Part shown: one piece after another, positions 11,985 through 22,855 of the stretch
Numbering within the stretch: the stretch's first letter is position 1
How the letters are laid out: each line of letters starts with the position of its first letter
Origin: Capitulum mitella
Lineage: Eukaryota > Arthropoda > Thecostraca > Pollicipedomorpha > Pollicipedidae
Reading direction: 5' to 3'
NCBI GenBank assembly: GCA_030062745.1
Contig: CP099842.1
Location: 5,685,822 to 5,749,821, forward strand
DNA length: 64,000 nt
The notes under the pieces: generated by a model
Seen by the model: the letters and a program-made list of their open reading frames with translations, nothing else
The model's database searches: none
What the model was told of the DNA's origin: nothing
Translations under genes and position numbers: made by a program

Positions 11985-12497
11985 GCCAAGCGGCTTACGC
12001 TGACTGCGTGCACAGGTCCACATTGTCGTTGCCGCCCAGGAATATGTTTCCGACGATATCTGCTTTTCCGCGTAATAAATGGCAGTCCAGCTGGGATACA
12101 CTGGCCTCCATCAAAATGAGAGCAGCTAAGTCAGTCTTGGAGAGTGGTCATCGTGCTTGCGTAAGGCGAAACGCGAGGAGGTCATTCTGTGCCGTTTGCG
12201 TATTGGACACAGATGTCCATCGCACGGTTATTCGTTGGATGGGGATGAGAGGCCGCTGTGTCCTCGCTGTCCGGAGCCGCTAACCGTGTGTCTTGCGATG
12301 ACCTGTCAGGGCTCGGTGGCAGGGCGGTTGCGCCACTTGCGCAACCGCCAAGTGGCGCAACCGAGGCACTGAGGCAGACTATACCACCTCCCACACTGCT
12401 GGATTTGCTGGGTGACGATTCTCGTTTTATGGAGGCGGGACTGTTGTTTCGGTTTCTGTCGGATATTGGGTTTTCTGCATTGAATCCGCCGGACTAG
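11985..12497 (+). pseudogene. 3' stub of a non-LTR retrotransposon (I/Jockey type)
   Basis: The + strand encodes, in broken frames, the C-terminal tail typical of I/Jockey-like LINE ORF2: a segment with KWQSSWD (about 12078), then KREEVILCRLRIGH (about 12167-12210) and a zinc-knuckle-like DERPLCPRCPEPLTV. This corresponds to the RREEVVLCRLRIGH...C..C pattern after the RNase H region. A final frame ends LLFRFLSDIGFSALNPPD at 12497. At least two frameshifts separate these blocks. No reverse transcriptase is present, so this is a 5'-truncated, dead insertion. Confidence 0.65.
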
Positions 12498-12958
12498 TCG
12501 CAGGTGTTTTTCCTGCGCATGCATTATTTTCATATTGCTGTCATTTCTGCTTTCGCAGAGTTTTTTTGTTATAGTGCTTAAAGTGGATATGCTAGCCGTT
12601 GTCACTTTTACTGAAGGCACCTCGTAAATATGTTACGGACGACGTATAGCCATGGAGTCGTTGCGTTCCGATGCCCTAATAACCTTCATTGTCTTACATC
12701 AGTCTAAATGGGAGGATATCCAGTGAAACATGTCTGAAAACACTACATTAAAAGGCCGCTTAAATTCTATTGTCTCTCCAGCAATGTGTGCTACCAGATC
12801 AGGCACGGAGCCAGGATTTTCCTCAGGGCGACGTAAATGTCAAATGTGTCATATGCCCCAGGCATAGGACAAAATTCATAGGTAAAAACAGCAATTTTAT
12901 GCAATTTGCCTCGTATTTAATGCACTGGAAAAACATATAACGTTTTCCTTTGTATTTT
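12498..12958. other. Intergenic DNA
   Basis: It may include the 3' UTR of the preceding LINE stub. A GAGCCAGGATTTTCCTCAGGGCGA stretch split at about 12807-12830 resembles the tip of the small CAGGGGCG-type elements, but I see no matching second end. Confidence 0.35.

Positions 12959-13042
<84 letters not shown>
12959..13042. repeat. Compound CT/TA microsatellite
   Basis: About eleven CT units run directly into a TA array of about sixty bases. Confidence 0.95.
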
Positions 13043-13045
<3 letters not shown>

Positions 13046-13254
13046 TATGATCACTGCTCCGTATTCCTGCGAAATCCCTAAATAAAGTTTATCTGTACCC
13101 CACATGACAATATTTTATACATGGAGTCCGATCCAGGTCATGCTAGGTTTATGCTTGTCCAGAGGAGTTGTCGCCCTGAATGAGCTCTTGGAGCTGCAGA
13201 AGTATTTTTTGCAAATAACAGCATGTGTTTAAGTCAAATGTTGCACCCAAATAA

Positions 13255-13375
13255 ACCAAAACTAATGTCAAATGACATCTTAAGGTCATCTTAGGTTGTC
13301 CAAGGTCCTCGTAGGTCATCCAAGGTTGTCTTAGGTCATCTAAGATTAGCTTAAGCCAGTAGCCTAAAATTACCT
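13255..13375 (+). repeat. Short tandem AGGTCATC/AGGTTGTC units
   Basis: About eight imperfect units of 12-14 bp (TTAGGTCATC, CAAGGTTGTC, GTAGGTCATC) follow one another. Each carries an AGGTCA- or AGGTTG-like hexamer. No gene is present. Confidence 0.6.
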
Positions 13376-13422
13376 CGGACTATCTGAAAAACGTGACTTT
13401 GATGCGTTCAAGCGTCTCTTTT

Positions 13423-14618
13423 TTAATCCGCCCCCGACTGGGGGGCAGTTGACCGCCCCCTGAGGCTTTTCTGGGATTGCGAGAAAACGAACAAACACAG
13501 ATTCACGAAACTTTGTGTACCTTTCGCTTCATCATTGTTACATCTCGTGTCAAGGTGTTGACCTCAGGTCAAGTCAGGTGTCTGACCTAGGTCAGGTCAA
13601 ACAGATCTATGTCAAAAAAAGTTTAGCGCCCTGCAACTTTTTCGCAAAACAAGGTATCTCCATAATACTTTCAAGGATTAGTGGTCGTCATAGGTGCAAC
13701 AAATTCGTTATCTCAGATTTTTCGGTATTTTCCGGGTCATTGACCTAAGGTCAAGTCTATTTTTAAGACATGTCGTCGTTTTTTTCGGAAATTGACGGAA
13801 TATTTCATAACATTTTTAGTGTGGAGTGAAGCAGACATGTAGTTACCGTCATTGGGCAAAGTATCAATGACTTCCAGCCATTGACCTGAGGTCAGGTCAC
13901 CAATAACTGTAGTGTGCCAAAATGTACTACCGTCAAAATCGACGATGAATTACTCAGAATGGATAGAAAATGCCAGAACTAGCTTGCACAGACGTAAGTA
14001 ATAACAGAAACCTCAAAAAGTTTTAAAAAATAGCATACTTTGGAAATAAACAGGCTTTCGGGAATAAAGCTCCGCCATTTGAGTAGATTGGTAATAATCA
14101 TTTTTTCCAAAATTTAAGCATGAAAAACCATCACAAGAACCACTAAGATCATTAAAATTTACATGGATAGGCTTTTTTCCGAAAATAAAGGAACGCTAAA
14201 AGTAGTGCCCGTCAATTTGTTACTGCATACGGCTGCGGCTCACGCCGACAGCCGGCGCGAGAATTGCAGTGTCTTTAACTCGACGTTTCGGCGTATATAT
14301 TGAACAAATGTGAGAAATAAGATGTGTATCGGCATTTGCGGACCTTTACTTGTGCGTTTGCGTTATTAGTCACAGCCCTTGAGATTCAGGCCATTTCTCG
14401 GTCTCATGCACTCGGCTATGACAAAACATGTAAATTGCTTACATATCACCTAAAACTAAAAATGAGACCAGTTTCGAGCTCTACTCGTCACAAGCTTTCC
14501 AACCGTATGCTTATTTTTATCGTGCTACCAACTGTTCGTGAGTTAGAGGGGGCGGCCAACTGCCCCCCCCCCCCAGTCGCGCAGGATCGTAACCGACCGA
14601 CGGTCGTGCGTGGGTGAA
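13423..14618 (+). mobile_element. piggyBac-type non-autonomous element (family A), copy b
   Basis: It starts TTAATCCGCCCCCGACTG and ends GCGTGGGTGAA, so the 3' TTAA has mutated to TGAA. Near both ends a G/C-run hairpin is partly kept: GGGGGGCAGTTGACCGCCCCC at about 13441 (one mismatch) and a C10 run at about 14565. It carries the everted palindromes TGACCTAGGTCA (13583-13594) and TGACCTGAGGTCA (13882-13894). A 77-codon frame (13515-13748) is homologous to that of the other copies and still open. It encodes no transposase. Confidence 0.75.
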
Positions 14619-15044
14619 GTCGATGTCCACCACAATATCTAATTTTAGGCACGTCGTCGTAATGTAGGCTCTCACCCCGTGGCCGGCGCCTCTCCGCCCG
14701 TCGGAGCAAGAGGCAGGCATTCTCTGTGTTTCGTCGTCTTTCATGAAATAAAATACAACTTACTTGCACAAAACTTATATCATCAGGTTCCTCACAGTTC
14801 AACAGTCCGAACATATCGATTGTTTTGCGACGCCTATTTCTTATCACATTTCCAGGGGTAAAAAGGAAAGTGTTTCCCGCCGTATCTCATGGCCTTGGTT
14901 CCCGCCCTTGATAATCCCAACAGTGGGCATAAGCCTAATAAATGTATGTGGTCTTAATAAACATGCAGTTTTGAGTCGATTAATATTTATCCATATGTAT
15001 ACGTTTGATAAATTTTCGATTTCATGAAACCAGTTTATGTATGG
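14619..15044. other. Intergenic DNA
   Basis: Nothing is recognised between the family A copy and the following TA array. Confidence 0.4.
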
Positions 15045-15067
15045 TATATATATATATATATATATGC

Positions 15068-15111
<44 letters not shown>
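15045..15111. repeat. TA dinucleotide array
   Basis: TA repeat interrupted once by TGCATG. Confidence 0.95.
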
Positions 15112-15114
<3 letters not shown>

Positions 15115-15944
15115 ACTGAGACTCTGAGTTCATGACGCAGCCGGCTCTGCTGACAAGCGTCTTTACCGAGAACATCGAGGGCATCCTTCACTCTCCGATG
15201 GAGTCCCAGAACTATCCGGTGCGCACGCAGGCAGTGGAGCGCGCCGTGCATGAGGTCACTGAAGACCTCAGCAGCCGTCGTCGGCTGAAAATCCCCATGG
15301 CTTTATCTGCGCCTGCACTCAGCATCGCCAAGCTATGCCGTCATTCCATAACAAGGATTTTCGTCTGAAGGTCAACCCATCTGCTAAGAATGTACGTGTT
15401 TTGTCTAAATCCAAAATCCGGGAATGATTACCCCCAAAATTTTAAGTTACAGCACCATGACAGTTCTGGATTTCCAGGTTTTCTCCTCGTTTGCCTAATG
15501 CTGTAGTCTCGGACATTCGTGGCGCCGTAGATTTTGATGGAATCCGACGAACTCCCTGAAAACTGCACACACCTAGAGGTGTAGTCTGCACTTCAGGCTT
15601 CCCTAGTCACGTGAAGAATGACTAAATAAAACGCTCATAAATACCACTACTTGCCGATGCACGCCGCCTCCGTCCGGCTGCCGCCCGCAGTCCGCTCACT
15701 GCGCCGCCGCCTCGTGGCGCCTGGAGACTGCAACGCCGGGACTTCCGTGAACGGCAGAACTGCTTCCATGGCCTGGCGACTCCAGTAAACGTTATTTTCT
15801 CGTGGATTTTTCAACATGTCCTAAATTTTGGCCACTTGCGCCAGTTTTTATCACATTCACCGCATTATCAAGCTAGTTCATATCACAGCCAAAAAAATCT
15901 CATCTGACAATATACCCGAATATATGCATACATATATTTGAATA
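15112..15944. other. Intergenic DNA with GC-rich blocks
   Basis: The stretch 15130-15370 is open for 78 codons on + and GC-balanced like an exon, but its translation matches no family I know. A second GC-rich block lies at 15660-15760. Neither has convincing splice sites or a start context. They could be fragments of an unrecognised retroelement or of a lost gene. Confidence 0.3.
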
Positions 15945-15994
15945 TATTATATATATATATATATGTATATATACAGTGATGTATATGTATATAC

Positions 15995-16051
<57 letters not shown>

Positions 16052-16054
16052 TGT
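15945..16054. repeat. TA array bounded by inverted ACAGTGAT
   Basis: The TA array contains a perfect hairpin at 15975-16000 (AGTGATGTATAT, GT, then its complement). A second outer pair is formed by ACAGTGAT at 15973 and ATCACTGT at 16047-16054. The whole stretch can fold as a long hairpin. Confidence 0.85.
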
Positions 16055-18083
16055 CAACCGGCCGCGTTGGCACGCAAAAACGGCTGACATGGTTCCCGTT
16101 ATGATATCCTCTCGCTCAACGTAGAGGAAATATTTTTGCACCATAAGAAGGTGAAAGGATGTCGCGGAAGATGCCCCATGTTTCAGATGGATCAAACAAA
16201 TCATTAGGAAATTATCCTCCGAAAACCTCTGGGCGGGGGGAGTTGCATCAGTAATTCTTGCTCAGCTGAACATGTTTTTTTTACAGAGAGGAATGTTTCG
16301 CCGGTGGTATGAGCTGCACCTGTAACATGAGCAAACACGGTGTAACACGAGATGACTTTTGAAGGACATACTAGGATGAGCTTGTTTTTGGTAGCGGTTC
16401 AGAGATAATGAATTCATATGAACCGGTTTTGCAGGAAGGAACTAAGCCAAAAAGTTGAGTCACATAATTATACGTTAGGTTCGGTTGATCGAACTCCAAA
16501 TGATGCGTAATTTTGGTCAGTGGCAGTGGATCGTATTTTGGAATTGGGCAAGCAACTTTGCAGGGACCCCACGAACGGCGTGGCATATGTCGGTGTATGG
16601 ACTATGCAAGTATGCGTAGAGGCATACACATTTTTTCTGCCCACCACCTATTTTCAGGTGGCCAGGAGTGTTCTCACCCCAATCCACCACGACGCAAATC
16701 ACCTTAGGTTAACTACCAGGGAAATCAAAGTCGTAAATCAAAGAGAATAATATAAGTCGTGGCATTCCCTGCTAAGAAAGGAAGATACAAAACAGTACTC
16801 ATGCACAAAATATCACCCATATCAGTATGTGCTGGTCATGGTACATTATTATATGGTACAAAATAAGAAGGTTATGTCCGCCTCCAGCCCATGGTTATCC
16901 CACAATACACGATCTTGGTGCCACATTATTTGGGCCTCAACTTGAGTATAACGGAAAATAATTTGTGCACTAACATCATGATTACGGGAACTCTTATGGA
17001 ATGTAATGGGCCTTATGTAATGGAGACTGCGCTGCTTACATACCCAAAATTGCCGACGGTGAAAGCTATACATAATGAAAAAGGAGTACTGATTAATATT
17101 TCGTTGTATTAGTTGCCTTAGCATGTGTATTTTTATTTCCCGAAGCATACTTCGGTAGATGATTCTGCTGGCAATGTCTCGGATTTCGTTTCGCAAGGGC
17201 CTGACTTTGAATCTTATCCTTGCCTAAGTATTCCGTCTTCCAGCCACCGCGGTGAGACGTCGGCGACCCCATCAGACCTGTGGCTGCTGTCTTTGTTGGA
17301 GCTGTTCTAGCTGCAACCTTTGAACCGGTGAAAGCCATGGGAAGTCCAGTCGCTCCCAGTAACCACAAGAGTGGAATGCAAAGAATTTTTCATTAAACGT
17401 TTGAATTTCTTTTTCACGCACACCGCCTGAAAGGTTCACAAAAGCCCGGAGGGTCCCGAAAAGTTGGGTGGGCGGATGCCGCGGATTTACCAAACAAACA
17501 AAAAACACTAGTACTACCGTTAGAGCAGGGGCAGGCAAGGAGGCGGGGAGGCAAAGCAGAAGGCATGACATCACTGCCACGTAAAATTGCCTGACTGCCG
17601 GGTGCGCAAGGGCCGTCGTACATTGCCGGCAGAGCTCTTCAGCCACGTCATGCCTTTTGGTTCACTAAGGCGTAGTGACGGTTATGCCCCTCCCCCCCGT
17701 CTATAACAATTTAATTCGCGCGCTGCCTTAGCGAGGCATCATTCTCGCTGCAGACAATTAGCGCGAGACCAGCTTTCAATTTTGAAAGACTTAATGGAAT
17801 TGATTTCCTATCGGTAAATTTGCTCGTAGACTATACTAATCTGTGATAAATGACTAATAGAGTAGGGATACAGCGCCCTGTCTTTTAATGAGCTCTCGAA
17901 TATACCAAGGGCTGCTGTCCCCGGCCATGTCCAAAGACTAGATATCACTAGGATTTTCTGAAGACGGCGACTGAAAGTCAGGGCTCCTAAATACCACTGG
18001 GCTCCTGAATACACCAATGGGTCTTAGCCCTCTCTAGAGGACCATTTATATACGTGGTGGGTCTCTGGACTTGAATAGGGACC
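16055..18083. other. Long intergenic stretch without recognisable genes
   Basis: Several frames of 60-120 codons overlap on both strands and match nothing I know. At 17870-18080, sentence-like GGGCTCCTAAATACCACTGGG units resemble the GGGCCC-rich repeats at 19.7 kb. No splice-supported exon is seen. Confidence 0.35.
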
Positions 18084-18361
18084 CAGTGGCGCACCCAAGA
18101 GCGGGGTGGCCATGCCCCTAGGAGGTGGTGGGGCCCCCTTGGGGCTGAAGGCCTCACTACTTTTTGGCAGTCAACGGCGCGCGTAGGGCGCCCAAGAAGT
18201 CAAAGCGGACCTTCAGGACGTCAAAATAGGACCTCAAGCCAAAAAGAGCCCCAGAGCCAAAAACATGCCCCCTATCTCACGAAGAGGAGGCCAGCTTTGT
18301 AAGAATGACCCCCTGACCCGATCTGGCCCCCCTCCTGGACGAAATCCTAAGTACGCCACTG
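18084..18361 (+). mobile_element. Small inverted-repeat element, CAGTGGCG tips (family G)
   Basis: The left tip CAGTGGCGCACCCAAGAGC matches, on the opposite strand, the right tip CAGTGGCGTACTTAGGATTT. It spans 278 bp, is non-coding and rich in GAGCCCC and CCAAAA words. Similar right ends (CCTGGACGAAATCCTGGCTACGCC) recur at about 19708. CAGTGGCG-type ends are typical of hAT-like non-autonomous elements, which is an inference from the tips alone. Confidence 0.6.
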
Positions 18362-18387
18362 GCCTTCACGGCATCAAAATGGGATTT

Positions 18388-19614
18388 TGAACCCTATTCC
18401 CGGAGGGCTACACGGTATGGTCGATTCCCGGCAGCGGGGGCGGATTGGGCCCCCCCTGAGATCTCGAGAACTACTTGTTCGATTTCATTGCAACAAACGG
18501 CAATCGATTTGCCGTGACGTGAACTACATTTTTATAAAGAAAATCAAAATTTTAAAATGTGTGGATACAAGGGGGCAAAAATGTCAAAATGAGGGGTACT
18601 TTTGGACTTCTTATAACTCCGTTGTTTATCGACCGATTTCAATGAAACTGGCATGAATCGAGAGATTATGGATAGAGCTTTTACCATGGGTACACACATC
18701 TAAAATTTTGAGAAAATTCATGGGCGTTCACAGGGTTTCAAAAGTAGGAGGATTAGTTTTCTAACAAATGAATGAACAAAAGAGGCAAAAACGCTTTTTG
18801 GGCTTCTGCTAGTCATGTTATAATAAAGAAGTACAAATCGCATTACAATGTTTGTATAATGTTAGCATAGGCGGTGCCAGGGACATGAAAAAAGGAGGAA
18901 CTGTCATGGTTACACGTTCTTCAGATCAACTTGTGACCTTTGACCTTAAATGGCCTCCAGTTACCTTGGGGTCACTTAGTATTAGTATACTTAGTAGCTC
19001 GTGTGCATTTAATGTTATTTGTAAACGTTTTCAATAATTTGAATTTACTCTGTTTCAAAAATTTCATTTTATGGCTATTGCGATATACGGTACGCGCACT
19101 GACATTTTAGGTCAAAGTTCCGTGACCCGACCTGATATCAAGCTGAAACTTGATACACAAGTAGAGAGCACCGTTCTACGTCAAACATATTCCGGGTTTG
19201 ATGTTTGAAAAAAACGGCGCCGAAATTATTGCAAAAAAATAAATTTTGGCTTTTGACCTTGACTTAACCTTGTAAAGTGGCCTTATATAGACAAAATTAC
19301 ATTTGCACATTGCCCAACTATTTAGCTATACATCCACATAACGTTTTAAGTTCTATCTTAAAAACTCTTTTTTTGGCAGACACTTTTCCTTGTACCCTCA
19401 ACATGGCCAAAAATGGCCGGAGGTGTCTCCCAAAAACGTTGCCTGGCTTCGCCCTGAGCAAAACAGAATTTTGAAATTTCGTCACGGGACGTAGAAAGAA
19501 TAGCTAGGAAAAGTGACCAAGTTTCGTGAAGCTGCGTTAAAAAGCCTGGAATTGGCAAGCAAAAAACCCAAAGGGGGGGCGAATTGAGGCTCCCCTAGCC
19601 GAGAATAGGGTTAA
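18388..19614 (+). mobile_element. TTAA-bounded non-autonomous element (family B), copy 1
   Basis: The left end reads TGAACCCTATTCCCGGAGGG. The right end, on the other strand, reads TTAACCCTATTCTCGGCTAGGGG, giving a terminal inverted repeat of about 15-20 bp and a degenerate TTAA pair. Subterminal G and C runs (GGGCCCCCC, GGGGGGGCG) lie at both ends, as in family A. The interior includes a block that mentions AGGTCA-type words (TGACCTTTGACCTTAAATGG near 18940). No transposase is encoded. Related copies are at 38396-40913 (opposite orientation) and 50957-52101. Its flanks resemble the family G sequence, so it probably inserted into such an element. Confidence 0.7.
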
Positions 19615-20110
19615 AAGTCCCGAACAAAAAACAGGGCCCCTAAACCACGAAAAGAGCCCCTCGCTGGAAGGGCCCCTCTGACCTCATTTGGCCCCTTCCT
19701 GGACGAAATCCTGGCTACGCCAAAGCAGGGACCCCAGTGTATCTGGGAGTCCATTGGAAGTCATGCGCCCCTCGCTTTCGAGTAGCTCCTGGATGCACCA
19801 AGGGCGCTTGGCCCTCTCCCGAATACCCTATACATGTCTGGAGGACCTTTAGATTTGACTGGGAGCTCTGGGTGTCCTTGGGACATTCGAAGGTAGACAG
19901 GGTCCGAAGACTGATAAAGGTCCATCGCGACTTTCGACTTTTGAAAGGTTCGCAGGTATACGAAGGGCCCTTGACCCTCTCCATAACTCCCTCTAAACGT
20001 CTGAATGTCTTCAGACTTGACCAGGGGCCCTCTGTGTATTTGGGGACCCATTGGAAATTGCTGTTAGGGGCCCTTAGGACCTCTGAATTTTAAAGGGCTC
20101 CCTGCTACTC
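19615..20110 (+). repeat. GGGCCC-rich irregular tandem repeat
   Basis: At least two units of about 160 bp recur, each with AAGGGC-CTTG-CCCTCTCC, then a C-T-A-rich middle, then TTGGGGACC-like words (about 19795 and 19960). The same style of GGGCCCT-rich sequence occurs at 33060-33760. The first 110 bp resemble the right end of a family G element. No gene is present. Confidence 0.5.
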
Positions 20111-21555
20111 GGCTGCTCCTCCGCCCCCCCCCCCATCACCTCATTCGATGCCCTTGAATAGGGTTCCAGCTGACCGTTTTTGCTCAGACAGTCCCAACTT
20201 GGAGTGTTGGGTGACATAAAGATCTGCATGTTTAGATAAAACAAACACCCAAATGGATGTAAATTCTTCTTTGAGTGCAGCATTGTTGATAAGAGACCTA
20301 GGGGTTTTAGGTATATGGTACTTTGCCATTTGATCACCAGAAGGCTTTCCAGACGCAGTCATCAATGCCCAGCGGAGACAGGCGCAGCAAAGACAAGAAT
20401 TACTCTGCAGATAGGTCGTATTAGACAGACAGAGAGACAGGTAGACAAATAGACCAAGCAGCGAGCGCTGAGGCAGCACGTGATGTCACAACGTATCACA
20501 CTGATCACTAGTTTTTTTACCACAGTGCTTCGAAGCGCCAGAATCCTGGACATCAACTGTCACTTTTTACTCTACTCCTACAGTTCAAGACAACACGGAG
20601 AAGCTGGTCGACAACATGCACGTCATTTCTAATCAAGGCGTGACTGCCTGATCCAAAGATATCACCTGGATGTTGATCGCATTATTCTTCACACACATGT
20701 CCGACTGGGGCCCAGTAAAGCATATGGAGAGCCAATTCAGGGACGTCCGCGGCCCCTCCGCTGAGCCAAGCGGTCTGCACTAGATATATAGCGACTTCAC
20801 AGGAATACGGAATGATGGCCATATATATGTTGCAAAAACAAACATTATGTATTTTCCCGCGCATTAAACATGTGGTAAATTCCATAGAATTACTGTTTTT
20901 CCTGTAAATTTCATCATATGCCTGTAGCATATGACAAAATTTGACATTTGGTACACCACGAGGAAAATCCTGGCTACGTGACTGAGCCACGTAGGTAAAA
21001 ATTGCGAGGAGAATAACTCAGGGACGGAGAAAATCAACTTAGCTGAACTGATCTGATAATCCAGCAACAGAATACTAAGGTGGCGTGAGCATATCGGCAT
21101 CTAACTGCCCGCTTTGGAAGGTAAAAACTGGTGTACATGTTTTGGACTGGGTAGACAGAAAACCCAAAATGGCGTGAGTTTTGCCTCAAATGCCATGTAT
21201 TAAAGCGTCCCCGTGGCTCTTCTATTTCCATCCACCAAGAAATCGCACAGAACGTGACAAGTATGTTTGCCAAAAATATCGTTGTTCTCAGGGGTTTCGA
21301 CCTCTGTTCTTTTACATGGGGAATGGCCCTTCAGTGTGGTCCTGGGTCCCCCTCCCATATTATCTGCTAGTTTTAAGCAAGGAAACATATCTTGTTATCT
21401 GGGAAATGGTAACCTGAAAATAGGAATATTGCAGTCCACCAAAAAAGTGTGCAAAATCCATTGAAAAACTCACATTTGGAGGGATGTTAGGCTCTCAAGC
21501 CCTCGGCTCCCCCCCCCCCCCAGTTATTTACGCAAAAGAGCATCCCTGGTTGTAC
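20111..21555. other. Intergenic DNA
   Basis: No gene is recognised. There are C-runs at 20125-20136 and 21511-21522, and a short GACAGACAG-like patch at 20427-20450. A GAAAATCCTGGCTACGTGACTGAGCC element-tip-like word lies split at about 20962-20987. Confidence 0.4.
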
Positions 21556-22855
21556 TTAACGCACAGTGGAAGGGGTTTCGTGGTAACGCGCACTGGAAAA
21601 GGGGTCAAAAAGTGCTCCCTCCGATCTCGGCAACAAAAAGAGCTAGAGACATGACATTTAATGGACAGAGTAGAGCCGAAACGATTTACATTTTGTGCAA
21701 TTTTTATGACCCTAGATTAGTATCTTCAAGGTCCAATGGGGTGGAAAAGATTGACTTTTGATACTTTTTCGGCCCCTTCAGGCCATTCCGAACAACTTTT
21801 CGAACGAAAGGGGAAAAGGGTGTTTGTTTGGCCGTTAAAACAAGGAATACAAACTTCCATCCATTTGGCGTCCTGACTGAGGATTTTGGGTCGAGGTCAT
21901 GTCAGGTCATTGACCTATGGCGCCATTTTTAATCTTTTGCAGATCAGATTTCGAGCAACACGGGTGTAAATGAGGGCGAAACACGTATCTTTTGGCATAT
22001 TTTTAATGAAGGTAGTCAACAATACATTTGATCATTTTCAGCGTACATATTTATGTATGTATGTATATGCATATATGTATTACCTGTGAGTATCAATGTG
22101 TCAACGTGTTTTTATTAGGGTCTTTGAAAGCATATTTCATACAAACTGGCATATTGCAAATCAAATCTGGAGCAGGCTACAAAAAAGTTGCTCTTGACCT
22201 TTGATGACCTTGACTCGAAATGACCCTGGTATATATGTAAGCGTATTCATGTGCGCACACGTGTTTTTATTGTGGTCTTTCAATGCATATTTCATACAAA
22301 TCGACGTGCCGCCAAACAAATCTGGGCCAGGTCACAAGATATTTGACCCTGGCCTTCAATGGCCTTGACCTTCACTTACTCTGGTATATGTAAGCGTATT
22401 AGTGTTTTTATTAGGGTCTTTGAATGTGTATTTCATACAAACAAACGGCATGGTGCAAAGCAAATCCGGATCAGGTCACAAGCTGTTCGACCTTGACCTT
22501 TGACGACCTTCGTCCTTATTGACCCTGACTTCGGTCTTGGTACATCCATCACTTATGCCCAAATGACGTCGCGTGATTGTGCTCAAACGTTAATCTTAGG
22601 TAGAACACTGGTTCTTTCACAAAGTTCCCATTTGTCAGCGATAACCGTCGTTTTCGTTATCCTTGCCTGACTTTAAATGCTTAAAACTTGTAAAATTTCC
22701 GGCCGACTTCCGATTTTTCTGCGTCATTCGACGAGGTATTCAATTGCCATAAAGGTCACAAAGTAGCAGGAAACAGCTCCGACTCGTTCTCGAGATACTC
22801 AAGAAAAACAGTCGGGGGGGGGCACAAAAAGTCCCTCTTCCAGTGCGCGTGTTAA
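21556..22855 (+). mobile_element. TTAA-bounded non-autonomous element (family C)
   Basis: The left end begins TTAACGCACAGTGGAAGGGG and repeats as TAACGCGCACTGGAAAAGGGG 27 bp later. The right end on the other strand reads TTAACACGCGCACTGGAAGAGGG. The shared CGCGCACTGGAAGAGGG core plus AGTGC...CTC near the tips makes a clear terminal inverted repeat, again with TTAA outside. A G8 run sits near the right end. The interior holds a three-unit tandem array. No transposase is encoded. The shape parallels families A and B, but the sequence is unrelated apart from the TTAA and G-run layout. Confidence 0.65.
22105..22545 (+). repeat. Three tandem ~145-bp units inside family C
   Basis: Units begin at about 22105, 22259 and 22401. 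Each shows GTGTTTTTATTNGGGTCTTT, then CATATTTCATACAAA, then AATC.GG..CAGG.CACAA, then TTGACCTT.GA.GACCTT. They have diverged from one another by substitutions and small indels. Confidence 0.8.

Noticed and set aside
22000-22550. CRISPR-like array
   Set aside because: Three diverged long tandem units without distinct spacers, in a eukaryotic DNA transposon.
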